The notes below the pieces were generated by a model. That model was not told the origin of the DNA. It searched no databases and worked only from the letters and a program-made list of their open reading frames with translations. Both the position numbers and the translations under genes were made by a program. Below, one piece after another: positions 30,738-39,784 of a stretch of DNA of 60,568 bases. Source of the DNA: Azohydromonas caseinilytica (GTDB lineage: Bacteria > Pseudomonadota > Gammaproteobacteria > Burkholderiales > Burkholderiaceae_C). The stretch lies in the NCBI RefSeq assembly GCF_012927045.1, contig NZ_JABBFW010000033.1:1-60568 (forward strand), in the 5' to 3' direction. Every line of letters begins with the position of its first letter. The first letter of the stretch is position 1.

Positions 30738-30856
30738 GAGGCAGAAAACGTTGCTTCTCGGCCTCCGGGCTGCCGTCAGGCACCGCTTTTCCCGAACCAC
30801 ATTGCGCTTTTGCCGACCAGCCTGAGATCGAAATCACGCGCGACGGGCAACGGCTC

Positions 30857-31894
30857 TCAGGCCAGCTTCCAATGCAGCACTTCCCCGGCGCACAGCGGCT
30901 TGAGCGTGGCGTCGCCGAAGGGCACGGTCTCGGGCAGGGTCCAGTCCTCGCGCACCAGCGTCACGGTGCCGCGGTTGCGCGGCAGGCCGTAGAAGTCCGG
31001 GCCGTGGAAGCTGGCGAAGGCCTCCAGCTTGTCCAGCGCACCGGCGGCCTCGAAGGCCTGGGCGTAGAGCTCCAGCGCCGACAGTGCCGTGTAGCAGCCG
31101 GCGCAACCGCTGGCGTGCTCCTTGAGGTGTGCCGCATGCGGGGCGCTGTCCGTGCCCAGGAAGAACTTGTTGCTGCCCGACGTGGCCGCCTGCACCAGGG
31201 CCTGGCGGTGCTCCTCGCGCTTGAGCACCGGCAGGCAGTAGTAATGCGGGCGGATGCCGCCGGTGAAGATGGCGTTGCGGTTGTAGAGCAGGTGGTGCGC
31301 GGTGATGGTGGCGGCGGTGTGGGCGTCGGCCTGGGCCACGTACTGCGCCGCCTCGCGCGTGGTGATGTGCTCGAAGACGATCTTGAGCTCGGGGAAGTCG
31401 CGGCGCAGCGGAATGAGCACGCGGTCGATGAACACCGCCTCGCGGTCGAAGAGGTCGATGTCGGCGTTGGTGACCTCGCCGTGCACCAGCAGCTTCAGGC
31501 CCTCGCGCTGCAGCGCCTCCAGCGTGGGATAGGTGAGCTTGATGTCGGTGACGCCCGCGTCGCTGTTGGTGGTGGCGCCGGCCGGGTACAGCTTGACGGC
31601 GACCACGCCGGCGTCCTTGGCGCGGCGGATCTCCTCGGGCGGCAGCCGGTCGGTGAGGTACAGCGTCATCAGCGGCTCGAATTCCACGCCCGCGGGCACG
31701 GCGGCGAGGATGCGCTCGCGGTAGGCCCGGGCCTGCGCGGCCGTGGTCACGGGCGGGCGCAGGTTGGGCATGACGATGGCGCGGCCGAACTGGCGCGCCG
31801 TGTGCGGCACGACCGATTGCAGCGCCGTGCCGTCGCGCACGTGCAGGTGCCAGTCGTCGGGGCGGGTGAAGGTCAGCGATTGCGGGGCATTCAT
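30857..31894 (-). CDS. pyrC: Dihydroorotase
   Basis: Zinc amidohydrolase of pyrimidine synthesis, 345 residues, close to the class II E. coli enzyme length. Metal ligands H16 and H18 are in [10 protein letters not shown], the carbamylated lysine is in [18 protein letters not shown], and later ligands lie in [16 protein letters not shown] and [10 protein letters not shown] 31894 gives [18 protein letters not shown], the usual start. Divergent from the sensor kinase across 320 nt. Confidence 0.95.
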   Translation of the reverse strand: MNAPQSLTFTRPDDWHLHVRDGTALQSVVPHTARQFGRAIVMPNLRPPVTTAAQARAYRERILAAVPAGVEFEPLMTLYLTDRLPPEEIRRAKDAGVVAVKLYPAGATTNSDAGVTDIKLTYPTLEALQREGLKLLVHGEVTNADIDLFDREAVFIDRVLIPLRRDFPELKIVFEHITTREAAQYVAQADAHTAATITAHHLLYNRNAIFTGGIRPHYYCLPVLKREEHRQALVQAATSGSNKFFLGTDSAPHAAHLKEHASGCAGCYTALSALELYAQAFEAAGALDKLEAFASFHGPDFYGLPRNRGTVTLVREDWTLPETVPFGDATLKPLCAGEVLHWKLA

Positions 31895-31975
31895 GGGGCG
31901 GATTTTCTCACTGGGCTTGTCGGACCCCTTGTCCGAGGGCTTGTGCTGCGGTGCACAATAAACCTTCAAAGCACC

Positions 31976-32218
31976 ATGGACATACCCCGTCCCCGCCCGC
32001 CCGCCGCCCTGGCCGCCATGCCGCTGCCCGGCGCGGGAGCACTGTCGTCCGAGCGCGCCGCGGACGGTGGCGCCTGCGCCATCGGCATCGGCGCAGCACC
32101 CGGCCCGTGGAACAGCCGTGCGGCACAGCGGCGCCCTGGCATCGGGCGCCCGGAGCGGATCGCCGCGCGGCTGCCGGCGGACGCGCCACCGCCGGCCAAG
32201 GGGCGCCACCAGGCATGA
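31976..32218 (+). CDS. Possible small upstream ORF before the sensor kinase
   Basis: An 80-codon frame from ATG 31976 whose stop TGA overlaps the sensor kinase start in an ATGA junction. The product is Ala/Pro/Arg-rich with no recognisable domain, a composition also produced by noncoding GC-rich DNA here. The exact junction is the only argument for it; otherwise this 320-nt space is simply the divergent pyrC/kinase promoter region and leader. Confidence 0.22.
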   Translation: MDIPRPRPPAALAAMPLPGAGALSSERAADGGACAIGIGAAPGPWNSRAAQRRPGIGRPERIAARLPADAPPPAKGRHQA

Positions 32219-33939
32219 ATCCGCCCACCACACAGCCCAGCCTGGCCACGCGCATCACCGCCGCGGCGGTGCTGGTGGCGCTGGGCACGGTGCTGATGCT
32301 GGGGCTGGGCGCGGGCGTCCTGCTGCACCGGCAGCAGGTCCGCGCGCAGCAGGCGCTGACGCTGCAGCTGCTGTCGGAGCAGGCGCGCCGCATCGCCGAC
32401 CGGCTCGATGCCTTGCACGAGCGCATGGAGCAGGCCGCGGCCAGCAGCCTCATCGCCACGGCGCTGGTGGACAGCGCCGGCAAGGAGCTGTACCTGCAGC
32501 CCTACCTGCAGCAGCTCGACCACATCGGCGGCACGCCGGTGGCGGTGATGCTCACCGACTTCGAGGGCAACCCCATTGCCACGACGCGGGACAGCCGCTT
32601 CGACGCCGCGCAGCGCCACTGGCTGGCCCAGGCGGTGCAGCGGGACGAGGCGGCGGTGGCGCTGTTCGGCACGGGCGAGCAGGCCGAGCTGGGCTTCGTC
32701 ACGCTGGTGCGCCAGGCGCGCACGGCCGGGCCCAAGGGCGCGCTGGTGGCACGGCTGCCCCTGGCCGAGCTGGTGCCCGATGCGCGCTACGAGATCGTCG
32801 CGCCGGCCCAGGCGCACGAAGATCCGGAGCGGCCGGTGGCGGCCATCCCGGCCACGCCGCGCCTGGCCGCGCTGAGCCTGGGCGTGCGCCGCAAGGCCAG
32901 CGCGCAGGAAGCGCCGCCGCTGCGCGACGACGCCCTGATCCTGGCGCTGGGCGTGCTCGGGGTGACGCTGGTCCTGGCCACGGCGACGGGGCGCTTCTTC
33001 GCGCGCCGCCTCACGCGCGACCTCGACACGCTGGTGGCCGCCGCCGCGCGCATGCAGAACGACCAGCGCCCCGACGCCGAGCAGGGGCTGCGCCTGCCGC
33101 GCGCGCAGACGCGCGAGATCGACATGCTCAACCAGCGCCTCAACGCCCTGCTCGACCAGCTGCAGCAGGCGCACCGCAGCCAGATCGAGGCCGAGCAGGC
33201 ACGCGCCGCGCAGGCGCTGTCGGAAGCGGCCAACCGGCAGAAGTCGCTGTTCATGGCCCGCGTCAGCCACGAGCTGCGCACCCCGCTCAATGCCATCCTG
33301 GGCTTCAGCGAGCTGCTGGCGCAGCGCACGGCGCTGGAGCCGCTGCAGCGCGAGTGGCTGCAGTACATCGACAGCGCCGGCCAGCACCTGCTGGCGCTGG
33401 TCAACGACCTGCTGGACATCTCGCGCATCGAGAGCGGCGCGCTGGAGCTGCAGATCGGCACGGTACCGCTGGGCGGGCTGCTCGACGCCGCGCTGCGCGA
33501 CCTGGAAGGCCTGGCCCGGCGCGAGCAGGTGGCGCTGCATCTGGCGCCGCTGCCGCCGGCGCTGGGCGCGCGCGCCGACGCCACGCGGCTGCGCCAGGTG
33601 GTGCAGAACCTGGTGTCCAACGCCATCAAGTACAACCGCCCCGGCGGCCAGGTCCACCTGCGCGCGCACCGCGTGGGCGAGGAGGTGGAGCTGGTGGTGG
33701 AGGACGACGGGCTGGGCATGGACGAGCAGCAGCTGGCGCAGCTGTTCCAGCCCTTCAACCGCCTGGGGCGCGAGCGCAGCCGCACCGAGGGCACCGGCAT
33801 CGGGCTGGTGCTGTCCAGGAGCCTGGTCGAGTCGATGCACGGCAGCATCAGCGTGCACAGCCGCCCGGAGCACGGCAGCCGCTTCGGCGTGCGGCTGCCG
33901 TATTGCGCGGTGCAGCACGAAGAGGCGGTGGAGGCCTGA
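32215..33939 (+). CDS. Membrane-bound sensor histidine kinase
   Basis: A 574-residue inner-membrane kinase. Transmembrane helices at about 13-37 and 239-258 enclose a periplasmic sensor of some 200 residues. A HAMP-like linker and coiled coil (about 260-340) lead to the HisKA domain with H352 in [20 protein letters not shown]. The HATPase domain has [14 protein letters not shown] (N box), VEDDGLGMD (G1) and [20 protein letters not shown] (G2). No receiver domain is attached and no response regulator is adjacent, so its partner is elsewhere. A family B repeat follows its stop codon. Confidence 0.9.
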   Translation: MNPPTTQPSLATRITAAAVLVALGTVLMLGLGAGVLLHRQQVRAQQALTLQLLSEQARRIADRLDALHERMEQAAASSLIATALVDSAGKELYLQPYLQQLDHIGGTPVAVMLTDFEGNPIATTRDSRFDAAQRHWLAQAVQRDEAAVALFGTGEQAELGFVTLVRQARTAGPKGALVARLPLAELVPDARYEIVAPAQAHEDPERPVAAIPATPRLAALSLGVRRKASAQEAPPLRDDALILALGVLGVTLVLATATGRFFARRLTRDLDTLVAAAARMQNDQRPDAEQGLRLPRAQTREIDMLNQRLNALLDQLQQAHRSQIEAEQARAAQALSEAANRQKSLFMARVSHELRTPLNAILGFSELLAQRTALEPLQREWLQYIDSAGQHLLALVNDLLDISRIESGALELQIGTVPLGGLLDAALRDLEGLARREQVALHLAPLPPALGARADATRLRQVVQNLVSNAIKYNRPGGQVHLRAHRVGEEVELVVEDDGLGMDEQQLAQLFQPFNRLGRERSRTEGTGIGLVLSRSLVESMHGSISVHSRPEHGSRFGVRLPYCAVQHEEAVEA

Positions 33940-33968
33940 TACCGATTCCACTTTGGTCGTGAAATGAC

Positions 33969-34064
33969 CCGTTCGTACTGAGGTATCGAAGTACGAATCC
34001 GACAGGCGGCGACGGTGGCACCGCGGCAGGGGCCGTTCATCCTTCGATACCTCAGGACGAACGG
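33969..34064. repeat. REP-like inverted repeat, family B copy 2
   Basis: Left hairpin stem TTCGTACT / AGTACGAA around loop GAGGTATCGA; the right arm carries the inverted core CTTCGATACCTCAG. Flanks match copy 1 (GTCGTGAAATGACC). Lies between the convergent sensor kinase and CheW-like genes. Confidence 0.88.
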
Positions 34065-34157
34065 GATGACTTCACTCAGAAGCCAGAAGTGGAATGAGAG
34101 GGGCGGCCGGCCGATGGGCGGGGCGCGCCATGCGGGGCCCCGCAGCGGACGCGGCCC

Positions 34158-36719
34158 TCACCCCACCGCCATCAGCCGCGGCGCCGGCTCCGCGTCGGGC
34201 CGGCGCAGCAGCGGGCGGCCGCTGAGCCAATCGCGCAAGCGCTGCACGTCCAGCACCTGGATGAGCTGGCGGCCCTCGTCGGCCGTGAGCAGCTGCGTCA
34301 CCAGCGGCGGGTGCGCGTCGCCGCTCCAGGGCGCCTGCTGCGCCTGCGAGGCCGGGAAGGTCCACACGCCGTGCAGGTCGCTCACCAGCAGGCCCAGCTC
34401 GAACTGCTCGCTGCGCAGCACCACCACCTGCCCGCCCGCGGCCAGGTCGGTGCCGGGCCCGCCCAGCAGCGCATCCAGGTCGAACACCGACACGTGGCGC
34501 AGCACCACCCCGTCGCGGCGCAGCGCCAGCATGCCCACGCGGTGCGTGCGGCCCGCCGAGGGCAGCCGGTGCACCTGCGACGCGGGCTGCGCCTCCACCA
34601 CCTGATCCGCGCGCACCGCGAACATCTCGTCGCCCAGGCAGAAGGTGGCGTACTCCATGCCCGGCTCGCCGCGGCCCGCGGTCGGCGGCACCAGCTGCGT
34701 GCGCCGGCGCGCCGCGGCGCGGCCCTCCTGCACCGGGCCCAGCGGCTGCAGCGTCACCGCCAGCACCTCGTCGCCGTAGCCGTCGCACAGCTTGAACTCG
34801 CGGTAGCCGGGCGAGGCGGCCACGCCCAGCACCATGTACTGCCCATCGCGCACCACGATGCGCGCCCCGCCCTGCCCGCGGCCGAGCTGCAGCATCTCCG
34901 GCGGCAGGCCTTCGAGCCGGCCCAGCGCCGCCAGCCTGGGATCGTTGGCGCAGACGATGCGGCCCTCGCGGTCGATGAAGGCGGCGAGCTCGTCGGCGCG
35001 GCCCGCCAGCGCGCCGTGCAGCATCGCTTCGAGCTGCGGAGCGGTGTCGAAGACGATGCCGATGCCGCCCAGCACGCGGACGTCACCGGGGTCGCGGATC
35101 GCGGCGTGGTAGACCCAGGTGGGCCGCCCGCCGTAGAGCGCACTGGGGCGCAGCGGCGTGACGTGGTACTGCTGCCCGTCGCGCAGGCCCAGCACTGCCT
35201 CCAGCGTGTCGCCTTCGATGCGGGTGCCCACGACGCTGCTGCCATGGCCGTCCATCGCATGGCTGGCGGCCACGATGCGCCCGCCGCGGTCGTACACCAC
35301 CAGCCGCGTGTAGACGGTGTAGAGCGAGTTGATGTGCTTGAGCACGCGCGAGGCCTCGTCGGCCAGCTGCCGGCTGTCGGGCGCGGCCAGGCAGGCGCCG
35401 AGCTCGGGCGCCAGTGCCCACCAGCGACAGTCATTGGCGCGCTCGTACAGGTTGCGGTCCAGCAGCTCCACCAGCCACTGCGCCGTGAAGCGCGCGTCGC
35501 TCAGGCGCGAGGCCAGCGCGGTGTCGCACAGCTCGTGGATCGAGCGCGTGAACAGCGCGTCGCTGCGCGAGCCGTTGCTGGTGATCTGCTCCAGCACGGT
35601 ACGCAGCGCGCGCTCGTCGCGGTGCTGCGTCGGCGCCATGACCTGCCCGTTCCACACCACGCGGCGCACGGCGTCGGCGGCCACGATGATGTCGTGCAGC
35701 GGCGGGCAGAAGCTGGCCGAGTGCCCCAGCAGCCCGTCCACCACCGGCTCCTCCAGGGTGTCGACCACGCCCGCGCGCGCGGTGCTGAAGGCCAGGTCCA
35801 GCGGCACCATGGTCTGCGTCTTCCACCCCGGCGGGCCGGGGTAGCCCTGGAAGCCCTGGGCCAGGAAGGTCTGCACCAGGTACTTGCGCCCGGCCCAGGT
35901 GCGCAGCGCCACTTCCTCGCCGGTGTTGGTGGGCACCTGCACGCCCACCGGCATCCAGGCCGGCTCGGCGCTGGCGATGATGCGGTCGTCGCCGTCGAGC
36001 ACCACCAGGTTGGCGCGGCCGTTGCGCGTGTGGCGCGAGGCGAAGATGCCCGCCATCTCGGTGCTGAAGCCGAACACCAGGCACAGCACGCCCACGGGCT
36101 GGCCGCTGAGCGGATGCAGCATGCGCTGCGAATACACCAGCGCCGAGGCGCCGCCGGGCTCCAGCGCCGTCGGCCCGAAGGTTTCCACGTAGCCGTCCGT
36201 CGCCAGCGTGCGCGCCACGAAGGTGTCCTCGCAGCGCTTGAGCCCCTCGGCACAGCCCGCGGCGGCCTGCACGTGGCCGTCCGGGCCGAGCAGCGCGATG
36301 GTGTCGTACACGGTGTACTTCTCGCGGTAGGCGCGCAGCCGCTCGGTGGCCTGTGCCCTGTCCATGCCCTCGCCGGCCAGGAACTCGCGCAGCGCGCGGT
36401 CGGTGGCCAGGAAGCCCACGTCGGCCGTGCGCTCGTAGAGGTTGCGCACCAGGGCATCGATGGCGTGGCGCGCGGGCGTGCCCACCTCCACCATCAGGTT
36501 GGCCACCTTCTGGCGCGCGAAGCTGGCAATGAGGTCGCGCTCCAGCGCCTCGAAGCCTTCGCGCGTGGCCGCCAGCATCGACAGCAGCCCCTGCGTGCCG
36601 TCCGGGCAGCTCATCCGCGCCGTGGCTTCGATCAGCCGCCACATCAGGCTGATGTCGCGCAAGGAGGCTTCACAGCTCACGACATCCCGCATGTGCGGCA
36701 AGCAGTCGTCGTAATTCAT
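34158..36719 (-). CDS. Soluble protein with tandem sensor repeats and a C-terminal CheW domain
   Basis: An 853-residue protein without signal peptide or membrane helix. Two similar blocks are seen: one near residues 80-330 (NLYERTADVGFLATDRALREFL ending shortly before EKYTVYDTIALLGPDG) and one near 420-650 (DRNLYERANDCRWWALAPEL, NSLYTVYTRLVVYDRGGRIVAAS). Both resemble the sensor part of Cache-type domains. The last 150 residues (FCLGDEMFAVRADQVVEA, VSVFDLDALLGG, LIQVLDVQRLRDWLSG) are CheW-like. There is no MCP signalling tip or kinase domain. It may couple an internal signal to a chemotaxis array. ATG 36719 gives MNYDDCLPHM; a longer frame lacks support. Confidence 0.75.
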   Translation of the reverse strand: MNYDDCLPHMRDVVSCEASLRDISLMWRLIEATARMSCPDGTQGLLSMLAATREGFEALERDLIASFARQKVANLMVEVGTPARHAIDALVRNLYERTADVGFLATDRALREFLAGEGMDRAQATERLRAYREKYTVYDTIALLGPDGHVQAAAGCAEGLKRCEDTFVARTLATDGYVETFGPTALEPGGASALVYSQRMLHPLSGQPVGVLCLVFGFSTEMAGIFASRHTRNGRANLVVLDGDDRIIASAEPAWMPVGVQVPTNTGEEVALRTWAGRKYLVQTFLAQGFQGYPGPPGWKTQTMVPLDLAFSTARAGVVDTLEEPVVDGLLGHSASFCPPLHDIIVAADAVRRVVWNGQVMAPTQHRDERALRTVLEQITSNGSRSDALFTRSIHELCDTALASRLSDARFTAQWLVELLDRNLYERANDCRWWALAPELGACLAAPDSRQLADEASRVLKHINSLYTVYTRLVVYDRGGRIVAASHAMDGHGSSVVGTRIEGDTLEAVLGLRDGQQYHVTPLRPSALYGGRPTWVYHAAIRDPGDVRVLGGIGIVFDTAPQLEAMLHGALAGRADELAAFIDREGRIVCANDPRLAALGRLEGLPPEMLQLGRGQGGARIVVRDGQYMVLGVAASPGYREFKLCDGYGDEVLAVTLQPLGPVQEGRAAARRRTQLVPPTAGRGEPGMEYATFCLGDEMFAVRADQVVEAQPASQVHRLPSAGRTHRVGMLALRRDGVVLRHVSVFDLDALLGGPGTDLAAGGQVVVLRSEQFELGLLVSDLHGVWTFPASQAQQAPWSGDAHPPLVTQLLTADEGRQLIQVLDVQRLRDWLSGRPLLRRPDAEPAPRLMAVG

Positions 36720-37078
36720 GGAAAGGATGTCGCCCAAAGAGAAGTTGCATCTTGTTTCGCAATGCGCGTGCCACAAGCCTCCAGAGGCCGCCATAAGGAC
36801 ATCGCCTCAAGGCCGCACCTGGTTGATGCCCGTCAAGCACGCTGCTGGTGCCTTGCGCACCAAGACGGGCCACGGCGTCTGGCCGGCATGAGCCGGCGCA
36901 CCGTGAGAGGACGGTTGCGCCCGCGACCGCTTCAAGCCGGTGCGCACCGCACCAGCATTGGGAGCGTGCCTAGCTGCCGAGCGTCCCGACTGTGCGGCAA
37001 AGGGCTGGACGTCTTGAATACGGACAGCGGCACCGAATTCCCGGTCCGCAGCACCCCAGTCCAGCAAAGGAGCGCACC
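36720..37078. other. 359-nt divergent intergenic region
   Basis: No gene is apparent between the CheW-like protein and the RTX-repeat protein. It should hold both promoters. I looked for plant-inducible-promoter (TTCG-N16-TTCG) and HrpL-type boxes and found none convincing. The strong ribosome site AAAGGAG lies at its right end. Confidence 0.5.
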
Positions 37079-37852
37079 ATGAACACCATCGGTCCCGGCG
37101 GCTGCATGCCGCCCTCGCCCAACCACGTCGTCAACGGCACCTCGGGCGACGACACCGTTCACATCTCCAAGGCCGACGGCCTGCTCGGGGCCCTGGGCCT
37201 GTACGAGGTCAACGTCAACGGCCAGACGCAGCTCATGACCAAGCAGCAGCTGGAGAACACCCAGTTCAACCTCGGCGCCGGCAACGACGTGCTGGTGGTG
37301 GACAAGGACGTCAAGGCCAACATCAGCGCCAACGGCGGCAGCGGCAACGACGTGCTGATCGGCGGCGGCGGCAACGACAACCTCAAGGGCGGCAGCGGCA
37401 ACGACCTCATCGCCGGTCGCGGCGGCAACGACAGGATCGATGGCGGCAGCGGCAACGACATCCTGCTCGGCGGCAAGGGCAACGACTGCATCCGCGGCGG
37501 CAGGGGCAATGACTACATCGACGGGGGCCGCGGCAACGACGATCTGCGCGGTGGCCGCGGCAACGACCACATCGATGGCGGACGCGGCAACGACTACATC
37601 GACGGCGGGCGCGGCAACGACCGGCTGCACGGCGGCCCCGGCAACGACCACATCGACGGCGGACGCGGCAACGACCACCTCAAGGGCGGCTCCGGCAACG
37701 ACCGGCTGCATGGCGGTCCCGGCCGCGACCACCTCGACGGCGGGCGCGGCAACGACCGCCTGGACGGCGGACCGGGCCACGACCACAACCACGGTGGCCC
37801 GGGGCTGGACCACGTCCGCTTCGACTGGGCCGACCTGTTCCATCGGCGTTGA
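37079..37852 (+). CDS. RTX-type calcium-binding repeat protein
   Basis: A 257-residue, Gly/Asp/Asn-rich protein. After about 75 residues of N-terminal domain, some eighteen nonapeptide repeats of the GGxGND(x)L/I/H type follow (GGSGNDVLIG, GGRGNDYID and so on), expected to form a calcium-filled beta roll. RTX proteins are normally exported by type I systems through a C-terminal signal. Here the end (GLDHVRFDWADLFHRR) is not a clear type I signal, no ABC exporter is nearby, and the gene opens the T3SS island, so the export route is open. No Sec signal is visible. ATG 37079 follows AAAGGAG. A terminator lies 50 nt past the stop. Confidence 0.8.
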   Translation: MNTIGPGGCMPPSPNHVVNGTSGDDTVHISKADGLLGALGLYEVNVNGQTQLMTKQQLENTQFNLGAGNDVLVVDKDVKANISANGGSGNDVLIGGGGNDNLKGGSGNDLIAGRGGNDRIDGGSGNDILLGGKGNDCIRGGRGNDYIDGGRGNDDLRGGRGNDHIDGGRGNDYIDGGRGNDRLHGGPGNDHIDGGRGNDHLKGGSGNDRLHGGPGRDHLDGGRGNDRLDGGPGHDHNHGGPGLDHVRFDWADLFHRR

Positions 37853-37902
37853 GCCTCCGCTTGCCGGCGTGGGCCGCGGGCCGACGCTGCAAACGTTCTT
37901 TC

Positions 37903-37928
37903 AGGCCCGCGCAAGCGGGCCTTGTTTT
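37903..37928 (+). terminator. Rho-independent terminator after the RTX gene
   Basis: Stem AGGCCCGC / GCGGGCCT with GCAA tetraloop, followed by TGTTTT. The tetraloop and U-rich tail make this a standard terminator. From here to the next gene at 38444 the only further structure is a family A repeat. Confidence 0.8.
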
Positions 37929-37998
37929 GGCGGTGGCTGCTGTCCGGGGGAAGTTGCCGGTTGTTGGCGGCCAGCTGATGCGGTCCGCTCACCACTGC

Positions 37999-38167
37999 GT
38001 CATTCCCGCGAAGGCGGGAACCCAGGCGGTCCCCAAGCTGCCCGTAAGCCAGTCGATTGGGGTGGGTGCCAAGGATTTGTAGCGTCGTGATGCCTACATC
38101 AGCTCTGGCGCTCTGGCGTGGGACCACCTGGGCGCTCACCAAGGGTGGGCGCCTCCGCGGGGATGAC
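37999..38167. repeat. REP-like inverted repeat, family A copy 2 (degenerate right arm)
   Basis: Begins GTCATTCCCGCGAAGGCGGG and ends CGGGGATGAC. The right arm is disturbed by extra sequence (CTCACCAAGGGTGGGCG), giving 169 nt against about 151 for the others. It lies in the 590-nt gap between the RTX gene and the unknown 214-residue gene, which otherwise shows nothing. Confidence 0.8.
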
Positions 38168-38443
38168 GAAAGGTAACCAGGGCGGCTCACGGCCAACCGC
38201 CAAAGGCTTTCCCCGCACTGCGGCGCACCAAGCGCGCGCGCCCGCGAACCGCCCAAGGCCGCTACCGCGGGCCGCCAGCAGACCAATGCCTGCCGGCGAC
38301 CCGCGGTGCGCCTCCCGCGCTTCTCCCCATCTTGGCGACAGGCACCATGGTGCTGCCACTCCCTCCAAGGTCCTGACGTGCAGCAACGGCACGCCGCGCC
38401 GGTGCGTTGTACGGGCAAACCCTTGCCATGGTCTTGATCGTCC

Positions 38444-39088
38444 TCAGCGCCCGGCCATCGCCGCCAGCACATCGGCCCGGGGCTGCTGCAAGGCGCACAG
38501 GAAGCGGGCGCTGGCGTCGAAGGAGTCCGCGCCCTGGCTCCAGGCCAGCGCCAGCGCGCGCAGCGCCTCGCGCGTGGCACGCGACAGCGCCCCGCCGATG
38601 GGGTCGCCCGCGTCGGCCAGCAGCTTCTCGCAGTACAGCAGCCGCGCCTCGGGGCAGCAGGCGATGAGGTCCATCAGCGCGCGCGCCGCGACGTGGAACT
38701 GCGCCGCGCTCAGCGCGCAGGCCGGCTCGGTCTGCGCATGCCAGGCGCACAGGTATTCCAGCGGTCCCAGCTGGCGCGTGCGGCCCCAGGCCGCCGCCTC
38801 GGCGCCGGGCGCGCCCGCGCCCCAGGCGCTGCGCCGCCCGCTGGGCAGCCGGCCCGTGCGCAGCGCATGCACCAGCGCGCGCGCCACCGCCGCCTTGGCG
38901 GCATGGTCGCCCTGCCGGCCCACCAGCCACAGCAGCCGGATGAAGGCCGGATAGAGCTCGTCGCCCAGGCCCTGCGCCACGGCCGCCAGCAGCGCCACGC
39001 GGTCCTCGTCGCCCGGCAGGTCGATGCAGCCGTCCACCAGCGCCTGCGCGGCGGCGGCCCATTGGGGTTCGGACAACAGGGCAGCCAT
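38444..39088 (-). CDS. Unknown protein, last gene of minus-strand T3SS-associated set
   Basis: A 214-residue, Ala/Leu-rich, probably all-helical soluble protein with no signal peptide. I do not recognise the family. Helical blocks such as EDRVALLAAVAQGLGDELYPAFIRLLWL and a central disordered Gly/Ala stretch can be seen, with several cysteines (CIDLP, YLCAW, ACCPEA). It starts 26 nt after a 74-residue gene, and the set running from 41295 down to here appears to be one transcript next to sctU, so a chaperone, regulator or effector role within the T3SS is possible. Confidence 0.65.
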   Translation of the reverse strand: MAALLSEPQWAAAAQALVDGCIDLPGDEDRVALLAAVAQGLGDELYPAFIRLLWLVGRQGDHAAKAAVARALVHALRTGRLPSGRRSAWGAGAPGAEAAAWGRTRQLGPLEYLCAWHAQTEPACALSAAQFHVAARALMDLIACCPEARLLYCEKLLADAGDPIGGALSRATREALRALALAWSQGADSFDASARFLCALQQPRADVLAAMAGR

Positions 39089-39114
39089 GGTGCGAAGCCG
39101 TGCGCGCGTGAGTC

Positions 39115-39339
39115 TCAGGCCGGGCCGCGCCCGTCCAGCAGGAAGTCGAGCACCCGCGCCGCATGCGCCTGCACGCTCAGGCCGCGCGCCGCGGGAGCCA
39201 CGTCGGCAGCAATGCCGTCGCAGCGCAGCGTGTCATCGAACCATGCCGCAGCGCCGTTGCGGCCGTCCGCGGCCGGCGCGGGGCGCGGCGCGGCGGGCCA
39301 GCCCGCAGCGCCCAGGGACCAGGCGGGAATGCCGCTCAT
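39115..39339 (-). CDS. Small unknown protein in T3SS-associated set
   Basis: A 74-residue protein. Its ATG overlaps the stop of the preceding gene by 4 nt (ATGA), the main argument that it is real. Composition is Ala/Gly/Pro-rich at the front; the second half (VQAHAARVLDFLLDGRG) may be a helix. No family recognised. Confidence 0.5.
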   Translation of the reverse strand: MSGIPAWSLGAAGWPAAPRPAPAADGRNGAAAWFDDTLRCDGIAADVAPAARGLSVQAHAARVLDFLLDGRGPA

Positions 39340-39761
39340 GCCGTGCCCCCTTCGGGCCCCTTGTCACCGGCCCCGCCAGCCCTGGCCCGCGCATCACCCT
39401 CATGGCGCTGCGCCGGCTCCAGCCGGGCCGGCTCGTGCGGCTCGCGGCGCAGCGGCACGGGCGGCTCCAGGCGGCGGACGGCCCGCTCCTCCTCCGCCCG
39501 CACCGCGCGGTCGTGGATCTCGGCGGGGTCGTTGTCCACGCAATGGTCCCAGCCGGGATTGACCATCGGGAGCCACACCGCCACCGGCCGCCATTCGTAG
39601 CCCTTGAGCACCCAGCGCGTCTCCAGCGACTCGGTGGCGCGCCAGGCCGGCGCGTCCGGCTCCAGCGTTCCGGTTCGGTCCGTGCGCGCGTCCTGCACGG
39701 GCTCGATGATCGGGACGGACCTGAAGAAGAAACCGTAGATGGGAGCGATGGGGAAGATCAC
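39336..39761 (-). CDS. Unknown charged protein, GTG start
   Basis: A 141-residue protein from GTG 39761 (MIFPIAPIYGFFFRSVPII). The middle has a distinctive aromatic segment, TRWVLKGYEWRPVAVWLP and NPGWDHCVDND, followed by a tail of more than 50 residues rich in Glu, Arg, Pro and His. The tryptophan-rich core looks like a folded domain and the tail disordered. I do not recognise it. The GTG lies 23 nt after the upstream gene; the end overlaps the 74-residue gene by 4 nt. Confidence 0.55.
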   Translation of the reverse strand: MIFPIAPIYGFFFRSVPIIEPVQDARTDRTGTLEPDAPAWRATESLETRWVLKGYEWRPVAVWLPMVNPGWDHCVDNDPAEIHDRAVRAEEERAVRRLEPPVPLRREPHEPARLEPAQRHEGDARARAGGAGDKGPEGGTA

Positions 39762-39784
39762 GGCCGGCCTCCGTCGTGTCGTGG

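Noticed and set aside
30535-30837. Frames over the repeat at 30.6 kb (RAGGDP / GSRLRGDD-type peptides)
   Set aside because: These are translations of the family A repeat in an intergenic gap, not genes.
34311-37082. Long plus-strand frame (about 920 codons) opposite the CheW-like gene
   Set aside because: Antisense shadow with His/Arg/Gln-rich composition; the minus-strand product has recognisable domains.
37159-37509. Direct-repeat array at the RTX gene as a possible CRISPR
   Set aside because: The periodicity is 27 nt or multiples and encodes GGxGND nonapeptides; no spacers of unrelated sequence are present and no cas gene is nearby.
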